Shown here in pieces: positions 16,016 through 22,924 of a DNA stretch of 37,935 nucleotides. The DNA lies in the NCBI GenBank assembly GCA_937973995.1, contig CALJIQ010000113.1, positions 1 through 37,935 on the forward strand, read 5' to 3'. The notes beneath the pieces were generated by a model, which was given only the letters and a program-made list of their open reading frames with translations, was not told the DNA's origin and did no database searches. Numbering within the stretch: the stretch's first letter is position 1; the number at the start of each line of letters is the position of its first letter. The DNA is from an uncultured Saprospiraceae bacterium. GTDB taxonomy: Bacteria; Bacteroidota; Bacteroidia; Chitinophagales; Saprospiraceae. The position numbers and the translations under genes are program-made.

Positions 16016-17008
16016 ATGAAAATATTAGTAACAGGCAGTAGTGGTCATTTAGGAGAAGCCCTTTGTCGAACTTTGAAAAAAAAACAAATTGGTTGTATTG
16101 GGATTGACATTAAAGAAGGGCCATATACCACTCAGATTGGTTCCATAACCGATCCTTCATTTGTTAACCAAGTTGTAGAAAATATAGATTATGTAGTACA
16201 CACAGCCACCCTCCATAAACCACATATAGTTACTCACTCTAAACAAGATTTTATTGATACCAATATAACTGGTACGCTCAATCTTTTAGAAGCTGCTAAG
16301 CGTAAAGGTGTGAAAGGATGTATTTTCACCAGTACTACTAGCACCTTTGGTGACCAATTACGCCCAACCAAAGGAGAACCTGCTGTTTGGGTAACGGAAG
16401 ACCTTACTCCAATACCCAAAAACATCTATGGCGTAACAAAATTGGCAGCAGAAGATTTATGTCAATTGTATGTTCGCAATCACCAATTACCTTGCCTTAT
16501 TTTGAAAACATCTCGATTCTTCTCAGAAGCGGATGACAATAAACAACTCCGAGAAACGTATGAGGATTTAAATATCAAAGCTAATGAATATCTGCATAGA
16601 AGAGTAGATATTGAGGATGTCGTTTCAGCGCATTTGCTAGCTATTGAAAAAGTAGTGGACCTTGGTTTTCAAAAATATATTATCAGTGCCACATCGCCTT
16701 TTACCAAAAAAGACTTATTAAATTTACATACAGATGCTACGAAAGTAGTTTCTAGTATTTATCCTGAATTTGAAACACTATATAAACGAAAGGGATGGAA
16801 AATGCTACCTCAAATAGGTCGAGTGTATGTCAATGCAAAGGCAAGAAATGAGTTAGGTTGGCAACCCAAATATGACTTTCAACATATTTTAAATTGTCTT
16901 GAAAAAGACCAAGATTATAGAAGTGCTTTAACCTTAGAATTAGGGATTAAAGGTTACCACACTACGAAATTTGAAGAAAGCCCTTATCCAGTAATTGAAA
17001 AAAAGTAG
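16016..17008 (+). CDS. NAD(P)-dependent epimerase/dehydratase (extended SDR)
   Basis: The 330-residue product has the extended-SDR Rossmann start ILVTGSSGHLGE (TGxxGxxG at 6-13), an acidic residue after the second strand (GIDIKE), and the catalytic pair YGVTK at Tyr138 and Lys142, with a preceding Ser/Thr cluster (TSTTSTFG). The C-terminal part (RVYVNAKARNELGWQPKYDF) is the usual substrate-domain closing. It most likely acts on a nucleotide sugar or similar substrate, which cannot be named. It stands alone on the plus strand, 50 bases after the YdeI-like gene. Confidence 0.9.
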   Translation: MKILVTGSSGHLGEALCRTLKKKQIGCIGIDIKEGPYTTQIGSITDPSFVNQVVENIDYVVHTATLHKPHIVTHSKQDFIDTNITGTLNLLEAAKRKGVKGCIFTSTTSTFGDQLRPTKGEPAVWVTEDLTPIPKNIYGVTKLAAEDLCQLYVRNHQLPCLILKTSRFFSEADDNKQLRETYEDLNIKANEYLHRRVDIEDVVSAHLLAIEKVVDLGFQKYIISATSPFTKKDLLNLHTDATKVVSSIYPEFETLYKRKGWKMLPQIGRVYVNAKARNELGWQPKYDFQHILNCLEKDQDYRSALTLELGIKGYHTTKFEESPYPVIEKK

Positions 17009-17197
17009 ACCACATCTAAGCATACAAAATGTACATTCAAAAATGAGTACTAAGAAAGATTTTCTAACCATCATTAACAATATAAGGAGTTAGTAAAATG
17101 GTCTAGATTGGTATTTCAAAAAAAAACAAACACCATCAAAAAGATGATGATGCCTGATTAAAAATTCACGATATTTTATAGGGATTTTTCTATTGGC

Positions 17198-18454
17198 TTA
17201 TTTTTTAACTATGCCTTCTTTCTTCTTAATTAGATATTTTTTTTCAGCCTCATTTTTAACAAGCGCAATAGCCTTGTCAAGACTCTCCAAAGCTTTCTGA
17301 ATTTCTTTCTTTAAAAGATGTAACTCAGCAACCGTACCGTAATACAAATAGGACCTTTGTTCCAAAGTTGCTGGTTGGATTTTTTTCAGTATAGTGGAGG
17401 CTTCCGTAGCATTATTTAAGCGAACATACACATAAGCAAGGTTCATTAAGTATAGGTCAGAAGGTTGTAATTCATAGAGTTGTTGGTAATACTGAAGAAT
17501 CTTTTTCCAATTTGTCTGTTGAAAGGTTTTTGCTTTTAAATGTTCGGCAGCAATCGCCGCTTCGTAATGGTAAGTAGATAGGGTATTTTCTTTTGTTGCT
17601 TTTACCATAGCATCATGTCCAGCAAAAATTAATGGTCGAAACCATTTTCTTCTATCTTGTTGTTGCAGGTCTATTATTTCATTAGCTTCGTTTAATTTAC
17701 TATCCAATCTGGCTGCCTGAAAGCACATTAATCCAAAGAGCGCATTGGCGGCAGCCGTGTCGGTAAACTTGTTTTTTAAAAGCATTTTATTTAATCGAAT
17801 GGCCTCCCCGCAAAGATCTTTTCGTACCAATATTTCTTTGCTGCCCGAATGAAAACCTTCGTTGAATAACAGATATAATACTTCCAACACACTTTCCATT
17901 CTACTCGGTAATTCTTTTCCTTGAGGTATTTGAAATTCGATTTGGTTGGATTTAATAGTCTTTCTTGCTCTGGTTAATCGCTTTTTTACGGTTTCTTCTT
18001 TGAGCAATAAGGCGGAAGCAATTTCTTTTCGACTAAATCCCGATATGGTCTTTAACGCAAATGCAATTTGATCTCGTAAATGGAGCGTTGGATGACAGGC
18101 CATGAAGATCATTCTTAATTGTGCATCCTCTATCTCGTGGTCCAGGAAAACCTCTCGCAATGCGATTACCGCCAAGCCGTTATTGAGATTGGGTAATCTT
18201 TTGTGTTCGGCGTTAATCTTTCTAAACAAATCGATGACTCGATTCTTAGCAGCCGTCATTAGCCATCCTTCTGGGTTGGGGGGGATTTCCTTGCGCCACA
18301 TAGCTAAGGCTTTCGCAAAAGTATCCTGTACGGCATCTTCGATGGTCTCTAGATGTTCCGAACCAAAAATACGAATCATGACCGCTACCATTTTTCCGTA
18401 TTGATGACGGAATAGATGGTCAACGATTTGTTCTTTGTTTTCTCTGTTTAGCAT
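17198..18454 (-). CDS. ECF42-type RNA polymerase sigma factor with C-terminal TPR-like extension
   Basis: The 418-residue product is over twice normal ECF size. Region 2 (about 8-75) holds EDAVQDTFAKALAMW and PEGWLMTAAKNRVIDLFRK. Region 4 (about 115-165) holds KTISGFSRKEIASALLLKEE. Residues about 170-418 are a helical extension (DUF6596, then TPR-like helices with LYELQPSDLYLMNLAYVYVR). This layout and the DGPF gene just upstream define the ECF42 group. Known ECF42 factors have no classical anti-sigma; the C-terminal extension is needed for activity. A hairpin (18485-18518) lies between the two genes. Confidence 0.93.
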   Translation of the reverse strand: MLNRENKEQIVDHLFRHQYGKMVAVMIRIFGSEHLETIEDAVQDTFAKALAMWRKEIPPNPEGWLMTAAKNRVIDLFRKINAEHKRLPNLNNGLAVIALREVFLDHEIEDAQLRMIFMACHPTLHLRDQIAFALKTISGFSRKEIASALLLKEETVKKRLTRARKTIKSNQIEFQIPQGKELPSRMESVLEVLYLLFNEGFHSGSKEILVRKDLCGEAIRLNKMLLKNKFTDTAAANALFGLMCFQAARLDSKLNEANEIIDLQQQDRRKWFRPLIFAGHDAMVKATKENTLSTYHYEAAIAAEHLKAKTFQQTNWKKILQYYQQLYELQPSDLYLMNLAYVYVRLNNATEASTILKKIQPATLEQRSYLYYGTVAELHLLKKEIQKALESLDKAIALVKNEAEKKYLIKKKEGIVKK

Positions 18455-18484
18455 AGCTGGATTGCTAGATCATCAGCGCCTAAA

Positions 18485-18518
18485 TTTACGGGGGCACCCT
18501 TTTAAGTGACCCCGTAAA
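18485..18518. promoter_or_regulatory. Intercistronic hairpin
   Basis: TTTACGGGG (18485-18493) pairs perfectly with CCCCGTAAA (18510-18518). It lies between the DGPF gene and the ECF42 sigma gene, and lacks a T-run on the minus strand. It could tune the ratio of the two products or protect mRNA ends. Confidence 0.5.
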
Positions 18519-18536
18519 GCTCAACCAACAAGATTA

Positions 18537-18890
18537 CTAAGACGGTTTATCAAACACAATTACCTCTCGTATTTCAACTCTCCCACCCAAGTCATAATCT
18601 GGATAATCTTGAGAAATTTCAATAGCGCCCTCATAGTCCTTCGCTTTGACAATATAATACCCGCCTACCAATTCCTTCAATTCTGTAGAAGTCTTGTCGG
18701 TTACTACTCGCTGTGGACCTGTTACGTGCTTTCCGTGAGAATGTAAAGCATGACCACTTTTAAGTTGACCAGCCGCTTCCATTTTTTCTTGCCAAGTCCA
18801 CCATTTGCCCATTCTCTCCTGCATTTCTTCAGGAGAAAGATCCATGGTTTCATAATTTGTACCAACGAATATTAGCATAAAGTCTTTCAT
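18537..18890 (-). CDS. YCII/DGPF-domain protein
   Basis: The 117-residue product shows the YCII/DGPF fold: the opening FMLIFVGTNYE strand, the EMQERMGKWWTWQEKMEAAG helix, GHALHSHGKHV, and the C-terminal YDLGGRVEIREV. Members with the DGPF signature are the standard genomic partners of ECF42 sigma factors, and the sigma gene follows 82 bases downstream on the same strand. The signature strand that reads DGPF in many members reads GPQRVVTD here. The molecular role is unproven in general. Confidence 0.9.
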   Translation of the reverse strand: MKDFMLIFVGTNYETMDLSPEEMQERMGKWWTWQEKMEAAGQLKSGHALHSHGKHVTGPQRVVTDKTSTELKELVGGYYIVKAKDYEGAIEISQDYPDYDLGGRVEIREVIVFDKPS

Positions 18891-18941
18891 GATTTCGATT
18901 TTTTAATTTTAGGAATTGTTTTAAAATTTGATTTTATGTTT

Positions 18942-19445
18942 TCAAACCAGCGTCCATCCCCACTTAGAAATGATGGCACCCATAATGGCTAACGACAAGA
19001 TCCAATAGCCAGAATACACCCAAAAATATTTGGCCGATTTTCTTTCAAATATGACCACATACAAAAGTACAGGCAATACGAAACAAATATATCCAGGCAA
19101 AATGCCATGAAAGATACCATGTTTGATGGTTAAATAATTAGAACCATACTCTTGCAAAAAAGAAGCCGCTGTTCCCGTTTTCAATAATTCTGTATCGCCT
19201 CCCACCAAACCAAATACACCAGACCCATGGACGATTAAATTATAGAGACCAAAGGCAATCAAGAAGTTCGGAATCATGGTGGCAATTACTTTCATAAGGG
19301 GTACTTCTTTATTGGCTAGTTCTCGGTTTATTCCAGCAATTTGAATCCACCGCTCTCCGCCAAATAAGGACTCACTAAACCAAATGTAACCAAGGACGAG
19401 GGGTACAAAAGCTACCAAAGCTAGTGTTAACAGATTTGGAATCAT
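18942..19445 (-). CDS. DUF1761 integral membrane protein
   Basis: The 167-residue product has four membrane helices (about 4-22, 52-72, 113-133, 139-160) and the DUF1761 features LGYIWFSESLFGGERW near the N-terminus and KHGIFHGI in the third helix region. It is first in a likely three-gene minus-strand operon with the DGPF and ECF42 genes (51-base gap). DUF1761 proteins have no established function; the context suggests membership in the ECF42 stress response. Confidence 0.82.
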   Translation of the reverse strand: MIPNLLTLALVAFVPLVLGYIWFSESLFGGERWIQIAGINRELANKEVPLMKVIATMIPNFLIAFGLYNLIVHGSGVFGLVGGDTELLKTGTAASFLQEYGSNYLTIKHGIFHGILPGYICFVLPVLLYVVIFERKSAKYFWVYSGYWILSLAIMGAIISKWGWTLV

Positions 19446-19590
19446 TATTTTTATTTTTAGTCCAAATAGAGTATATTCGAACCGACCTAGAAATTGAATA
19501 TCACTCCTATCACGAAACTGAACTTAGAGGTGGGGACAACTCAGGAAAAAATCTTTGATTTTATGGTTCTTTGACCATTTTTGCAATTTC

Positions 19591-19659
19591 CCCGTCGGAT
19601 GGCTATCGCCGTCGGATGGGAATATCCATCTCATCGGACGGCGGTAGCCATCCGACGAG
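19591..19659. repeat. GC-rich hairpin repeat (CGTCGGATGGC type)
   Basis: CGTCGGATGGCTATCGCCGT (from 19593) pairs with the right arm ending GTAGCCATCCGACG at 19657, with about four mismatches over 29 bases. The word CGTCGGATGG occurs twice in the left arm. The composition is sharply higher in GC than the AT-rich surroundings, which suggests a dispersed element. Confidence 0.75.
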
Positions 19660-19720
19660 TAGGTAAAAATAACTTTTGCAAAAATTTAATAAAGAACTGT
19701 TTTTATGTAAGACTAAACTA

Positions 19721-19876
19721 AGAGTATGTCTAAATTTCTATCGGCTGAAAATCAATATTTTATGAACCTGACTTTGAAAAAATGAGTTTGCTTAGCCCGC
19801 TAAACGCACTAATTTTTTCTTTGCCAGAACCACAAACTATTGATTTTCAACTCGAAATAAATTTTAGACATACTCT
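19721..19876 (+). repeat. Fold-back element family A, copy 2 (complete)
   Basis: This 156-base element has terminal inverted repeats AGAGTATGTCTAAATTT (19721-19737) and AAATTTTAGACATACTCT (19859-19876, one extra base). The palindrome continues inward (TGAAAATCAATA against TATTGATTTTCA) to a centre at TTAGCCCGCTAA, so the whole element can form one long imperfect hairpin. It ends 33 bases before the Crp-like gene start. Copy 1 at 1-138 is in the same orientation relative to its downstream gene. Confidence 0.9.
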
Positions 19877-19909
19877 AAACTCATCACTATCCAACGTGTT
19901 AATAAAACC

Positions 19910-20482
19910 ATGGAAGCGTTCAATAAATTCTTACAAAATTTTCCGCATTATCAACCTTCTGTATTTGAGGAAGTCCAGCCTTATATTTCAACCAAAGAAA
20001 TTGCTGCTGGAGATTATTTTTTAAGGGAAGGGCAAGTGTGTCAACATATTGGCTTTATTGAAAAAGGATTGTGTCGATTGTATTATTTGAATGACGGCAA
20101 AGAAGTGACCAATTGCTTTTGTAAAGAAAACACCATTACTTGTTCCTACCGAAGCCTCATTACCCAACAGCCAAGTGATGTTGCCATTCAAGCAATAGAA
20201 GATGTCACACTTTTGACCCTCTCCAACGAATCTCTTCAAGCCTTGTATAAAAAGAATCTATTTTGGCAACAAGTCGGAAGACTAGCTGGCGAAGCGGAAT
20301 ACATCAATGTGGATTGTCACAATCGCTTTTTGACGGATCTCACTGCTACAGAACGATACCTCCAAGTGTTAGAAGAGGAACCCGACTTGCTACAACGTGT
20401 CCCGCTCCAATATTTAGCCTCTTACCTGCAAATTGCTCCTGAAACCTTGAGTAGAATTCGCAAAAAAATTGCTCGAACTTGA
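19910..20482 (+). CDS. Crp/Fnr-family transcriptional regulator
   Basis: The 190-residue product has an N-terminal cyclic-nucleotide-binding-like beta-barrel (about 20-115, with AAGDYFLREGQVCQHIGFIE and GLCRLYYLNDGKEV). A short C-terminal helix-turn-helix follows (about 155-190, VPLQYLASYLQIAPETLSRI). The cAMP-contact residues of E. coli Crp are not present, so the ligand is unknown, as in most Bacteroidota members. The Cys residues do not make an Fnr iron-sulfur cluster pattern. It lies 298 bases before arsM on the same strand but a repeat element separates them, so control of arsM is only possible. Confidence 0.9.
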   Translation: MEAFNKFLQNFPHYQPSVFEEVQPYISTKEIAAGDYFLREGQVCQHIGFIEKGLCRLYYLNDGKEVTNCFCKENTITCSYRSLITQQPSDVAIQAIEDVTLLTLSNESLQALYKKNLFWQQVGRLAGEAEYINVDCHNRFLTDLTATERYLQVLEEEPDLLQRVPLQYLASYLQIAPETLSRIRKKIART

Positions 20483-20542
20483 TCTAGGTCAATTGATAAG
20501 TGGTTGATGTGGGGGATATTTGTGTTATTATTAATTTTTTAA

Positions 20543-20763
20543 ACCACATTAGGGCACATTAGTATTTTCACATTAGTTCACATAAGGCAAATTTGATTAA
20601 GCAAGTGGTAGGACATTATTAATTACTGATTATTAATTATTCTACAAACGTGATAAACACGCGTAATTAGCTAATAATCAATGATTAGTAATCAATAACA
20701 TTTGGACTTGAACTTCAATTCTATGTGCACTTATGTGAATCAACTAATGTGCCCTAATGTGGT
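20543..20763 (+). repeat. Fold-back element family C, long copy with family B-like core
   Basis: The ends are perfect 20-base inverted repeats, ACCACATTAGGGCACATTAG (20543-20562) and its complement at 20744-20763. A second inverted layer lies inside (TTCACATTAGTTCACATAAG against CTTATGTGAATCAACTAATG). The core (about 20611-20700) carries AATTACTGATTATTAATTAT and, inverted, TAGCTAATAATCAATGATTA, words that match family B in reverse. It therefore looks like a B-type sequence nested in a C element. The right end is 17 bases before the arsM start. Confidence 0.85.
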
Positions 20764-20780
20764 AAAATAAAACACAAAAA

Positions 20781-21614
20781 ATGGATACAACAACCGTAAA
20801 AAAATCAGTTATCGAGAGTTATGGAAAATTAGCAAAATCGACCAGTAGTGGGTTATTCTCCAAACTATTCGCCTGTTGCGACCCAACTGCCAATGCTAAT
20901 AAAGTAGGAGAAAAGATTGGCTATTCTAAAGAAGAATTAAATGCCGTACCAAAAGGAGCAAATTTGGGCGTGGGCTGCGGCAATCCCTCTGCCTTTGCTA
21001 AAATTAAAAAGGGAGAAACGGTGGTAGACTTAGGATCAGGCGCAGGTTTTGATGCCTTTATTGTTGCTCCAATTGTTGGAGAAAATGGAAAGGTGATAGG
21101 GGTAGACTTGTCAGATGACATGTTGAAACTAGCCAATAAAAATGCTAAACAAGGTAGCTATGGTAATGTAGAATTTGTCAAAGGAGATATAGAAGAATTG
21201 CCCTTAAATGCCAATATTGCTGACCATATTATTTCCAACTGCGTTATCAACCTGTCTTTAAATAAAGGCGCTGTTTATAGTGAAGCCTATCGGGTATTAA
21301 AACCGGGCGGAAAATTATCTATTAGTGATATTGTTTTAGAAAGGGAATTACCAGACTTTGTTAAAAATTCTTTAGCAGGGCATATTGCCTGTGTGTCGGG
21401 TGCAGAGAAATTAGAGGACTATTTACAGTATGTTAAGGATGCTGGATTTAAAGAAGTGAAGGTAGAAACCAAAACCGAATTTCCATTGGAGCTAATGTTA
21501 ACTGATCCTCAAGTGATGCAGATAGCGAAGGAAATGGATTTTGATTTAGACAGTGAACAAGCGAAGGATATAGCTGCTAGGGTAACGAGTATTTCCTTGA
21601 GTGCGATAAAATAA
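20781..21614 (+). CDS. arsM: Arsenite S-adenosylmethionine methyltransferase
   Basis: The 277-residue product carries the SAM-binding motif VVDLGSGAGFDAF (81-93) and the arsenite-binding cysteines of ArsM: Cys66 in GVGCGNP, Cys154 in ISNCVINL and Cys204 in HIACVSG. The 50-residue spacing between the last two equals that of the well-studied algal ArsM. A vicinal Cys pair (32-33, FACCDP) also fits the family. It methylates As(III) in the cytoplasm to methylated, partly volatile forms. The next gene starts five bases after its stop, so the two form an operon. No ArsR gene is adjacent. Confidence 0.95.
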   Translation: MDTTTVKKSVIESYGKLAKSTSSGLFSKLFACCDPTANANKVGEKIGYSKEELNAVPKGANLGVGCGNPSAFAKIKKGETVVDLGSGAGFDAFIVAPIVGENGKVIGVDLSDDMLKLANKNAKQGSYGNVEFVKGDIEELPLNANIADHIISNCVINLSLNKGAVYSEAYRVLKPGGKLSISDIVLERELPDFVKNSLAGHIACVSGAEKLEDYLQYVKDAGFKEVKVETKTEFPLELMLTDPQVMQIAKEMDFDLDSEQAKDIAARVTSISLSAIK

Positions 21615-21619
21615 CATCC

Positions 21620-21859
21620 ATGAAAGATTACAAGAAAACACTATCTGGAAGCGTGGCTGCCTTTTTTGTAGGCACTAGTTGTTGTTGGATGAGTTCTCTG
21701 GCCATTTGGTTGGGTGGTGCTACCTTATTGGGAACTTTCGTTACCTTTATCGAAGATATACAATTGTGGCTGATTGGCTTGGGAGGTGTGCTAGCTGTTC
21801 TTTCTTTGTATTTATATTTCAAAAGAAGAAATGAAAGTAAAACAAAAACAGAGTTTTAG
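21620..21859 (+). CDS. Small Cys-Cys membrane protein next to arsM (MerT/MerC-like)
   Basis: The 79-residue product has two membrane helices (about 10-42 with a break, and 47-66) and a basic tail. The first helix holds a vicinal pair, Cys21-Cys22, in FVGTSCCWMSSLAIWLGG, which resembles the first helix of MerT-type mercuric carriers (a Gly-x-Ser-Cys-Cys pattern). It starts five bases after arsM, so a role in arsenic or heavy-metal handling is likely. It is shorter than MerT and lacks its second cytoplasmic Cys pair. Whether it moves arsenite, methylarsenicals or something else is open. Confidence 0.75.
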   Translation: MKDYKKTLSGSVAAFFVGTSCCWMSSLAIWLGGATLLGTFVTFIEDIQLWLIGLGGVLAVLSLYLYFKRRNESKTKTEF

Positions 21860-21885
21860 AAAGTAACTATATATCTAGTGCTAAG

Positions 21886-21953
21886 TTTTAGGAGGCAAAA
21901 AATTCAAAAATTGGCTTTTCAAAGCCAATTTTTGAATTTGTTGCCTCCTAAAA
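21886..21953. terminator. Long hairpin, terminator of the arsM operon
   Basis: Arms of 33 bases (21886-21918 and 21921-21953) pair with a single mismatch around a two-base loop. It lies 26 bases after the small Cys-Cys gene. The stem carries AAAAATTGGCTTT/AAAGCCAATTTTT, and A/T tracts beyond, and could stop transcription in both directions. Like the hairpin at 8875-8947 it is far longer than needed. Confidence 0.75.
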
Positions 21954-22141
21954 ACCTTTTTGCGAGACGCCGAAGGCGGCGAGCAAATATTTAAATTCCT
22001 TACTCATACAACATGAACCCAATCCTACTAAAAATCTTCTACAATTTCATGGGAGCGGTCAGTATCGGCAATGGATTGTGTTTACAAGGTGTGGTGCAAT
22101 TGTTGACATAGCATTAGTATTGTGACTAAATATTACTACTT

Positions 22142-22906
22142 ATGAAATATTATCCAATTAAATTACTCTGCCTTCTTTGCGTTGTTCTTGGGGTATCGAA
22201 TTTCGGTTTCTCCCAAGATAGTTTACCGTTTGACTTCGAATATGAAGTACATAGGGTGTATCCGTCTCCTTCCATCACTAAAGAAAAATTAGTAGCAGCC
22301 CATACTTTGATTGATCTGAATAAACATTATAAACCTGCTTGGGTGAGATCCTATATTTCAGTTGAACTTTCAACCAGCCAGAATGGTAAGATAAAAAAAT
22401 CGGTAAGTGAAAATGATACCCTTAGTCAAGCACAAAAGGAGGACCTAAAGCTAGCGGATGTCAATACAATAATTGGCATTAAAGTCAACTATATTCCTGA
22501 AAATACCTTGAAGCAGAATGACCCAAAGGAATTCAATTTTACATTTACAGTCGATCCTGATCGAGAAGCAACCTATGCCAGTGGGAAGCAACAGTTACAA
22601 AAATATTTAAAAGACAATGCAATTGATAAAATTTCAAAAAGCCAATTTAGACAGCATCATGCTACTGCTCTAAAGTTCGCTATCAATGAAGACGGGCAAG
22701 TAGTAGATGCTCAAGTATTCGAATCTTCTAAAGATGAAGAAGTAGATACCATATTACTAGAAGCTATTTGTAATATGCCCAATTGGAAGCCTGCCGAATA
22801 TGCGAATGGCTTAAGGGTCAAACAGGAATTTGCATTAACCGTAGGCGATCATAAAAGCTGTGTAATGAACCTTTTAAATATCCGTAAAAAAATGCTAGGA
22901 GAGTGA
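22142..22906 (+). CDS. Exported protein with TonB C-terminal-like domain
   Basis: The 254-residue product has a Sec signal peptide (about 1-24, ending GFSQ). Residues about 160-235 resemble a TonB C-terminal / energy-transducer fold, with LKFAINEDGQVVDAQVFESS, the NMPNWKPAEYANG turn and VKQEFALTV. It lacks the N-terminal membrane anchor and Pro-rich spacer of true TonB, so it is probably a periplasmic TonB-C-domain protein of unknown partner. A copy of the same fold may exist in the N-terminal half (VRSYISVELSTSQNGKIKKS), suggesting a degenerate duplication. Confidence 0.7.
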   Translation: MKYYPIKLLCLLCVVLGVSNFGFSQDSLPFDFEYEVHRVYPSPSITKEKLVAAHTLIDLNKHYKPAWVRSYISVELSTSQNGKIKKSVSENDTLSQAQKEDLKLADVNTIIGIKVNYIPENTLKQNDPKEFNFTFTVDPDREATYASGKQQLQKYLKDNAIDKISKSQFRQHHATALKFAINEDGQVVDAQVFESSKDEEVDTILLEAICNMPNWKPAEYANGLRVKQEFALTVGDHKSCVMNLLNIRKKMLGE

Positions 22907-22924
22907 TAAGGATTGAAGTTAATT

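Larger units (their letters stand above)
19446..19909. other. Divergent intergenic region holding two palindromic repeats
   Basis: These 464 bases part the DUF1761 operon (minus) and the Crp-like gene (plus). A GC-rich hairpin repeat (about 19591-19659) and family A element (19721-19876) occupy about half of it. The remainder must hold promoters in both directions. No further gene is seen. Confidence 0.7.

Noticed and set aside
17043-17093. A 16-codon frame MSTKKDFLTIINNIRS
   Set aside because: Too short for a claim. It could be the start of a lost gene after the epimerase.
22013-22111. A 32-codon frame beginning MNPILLKIFYNFMGAVSIGN
   Set aside because: The first residues look like a membrane protein start and it may be the stub of a broken gene, but it is too short to assign and no continuation was found in other frames.
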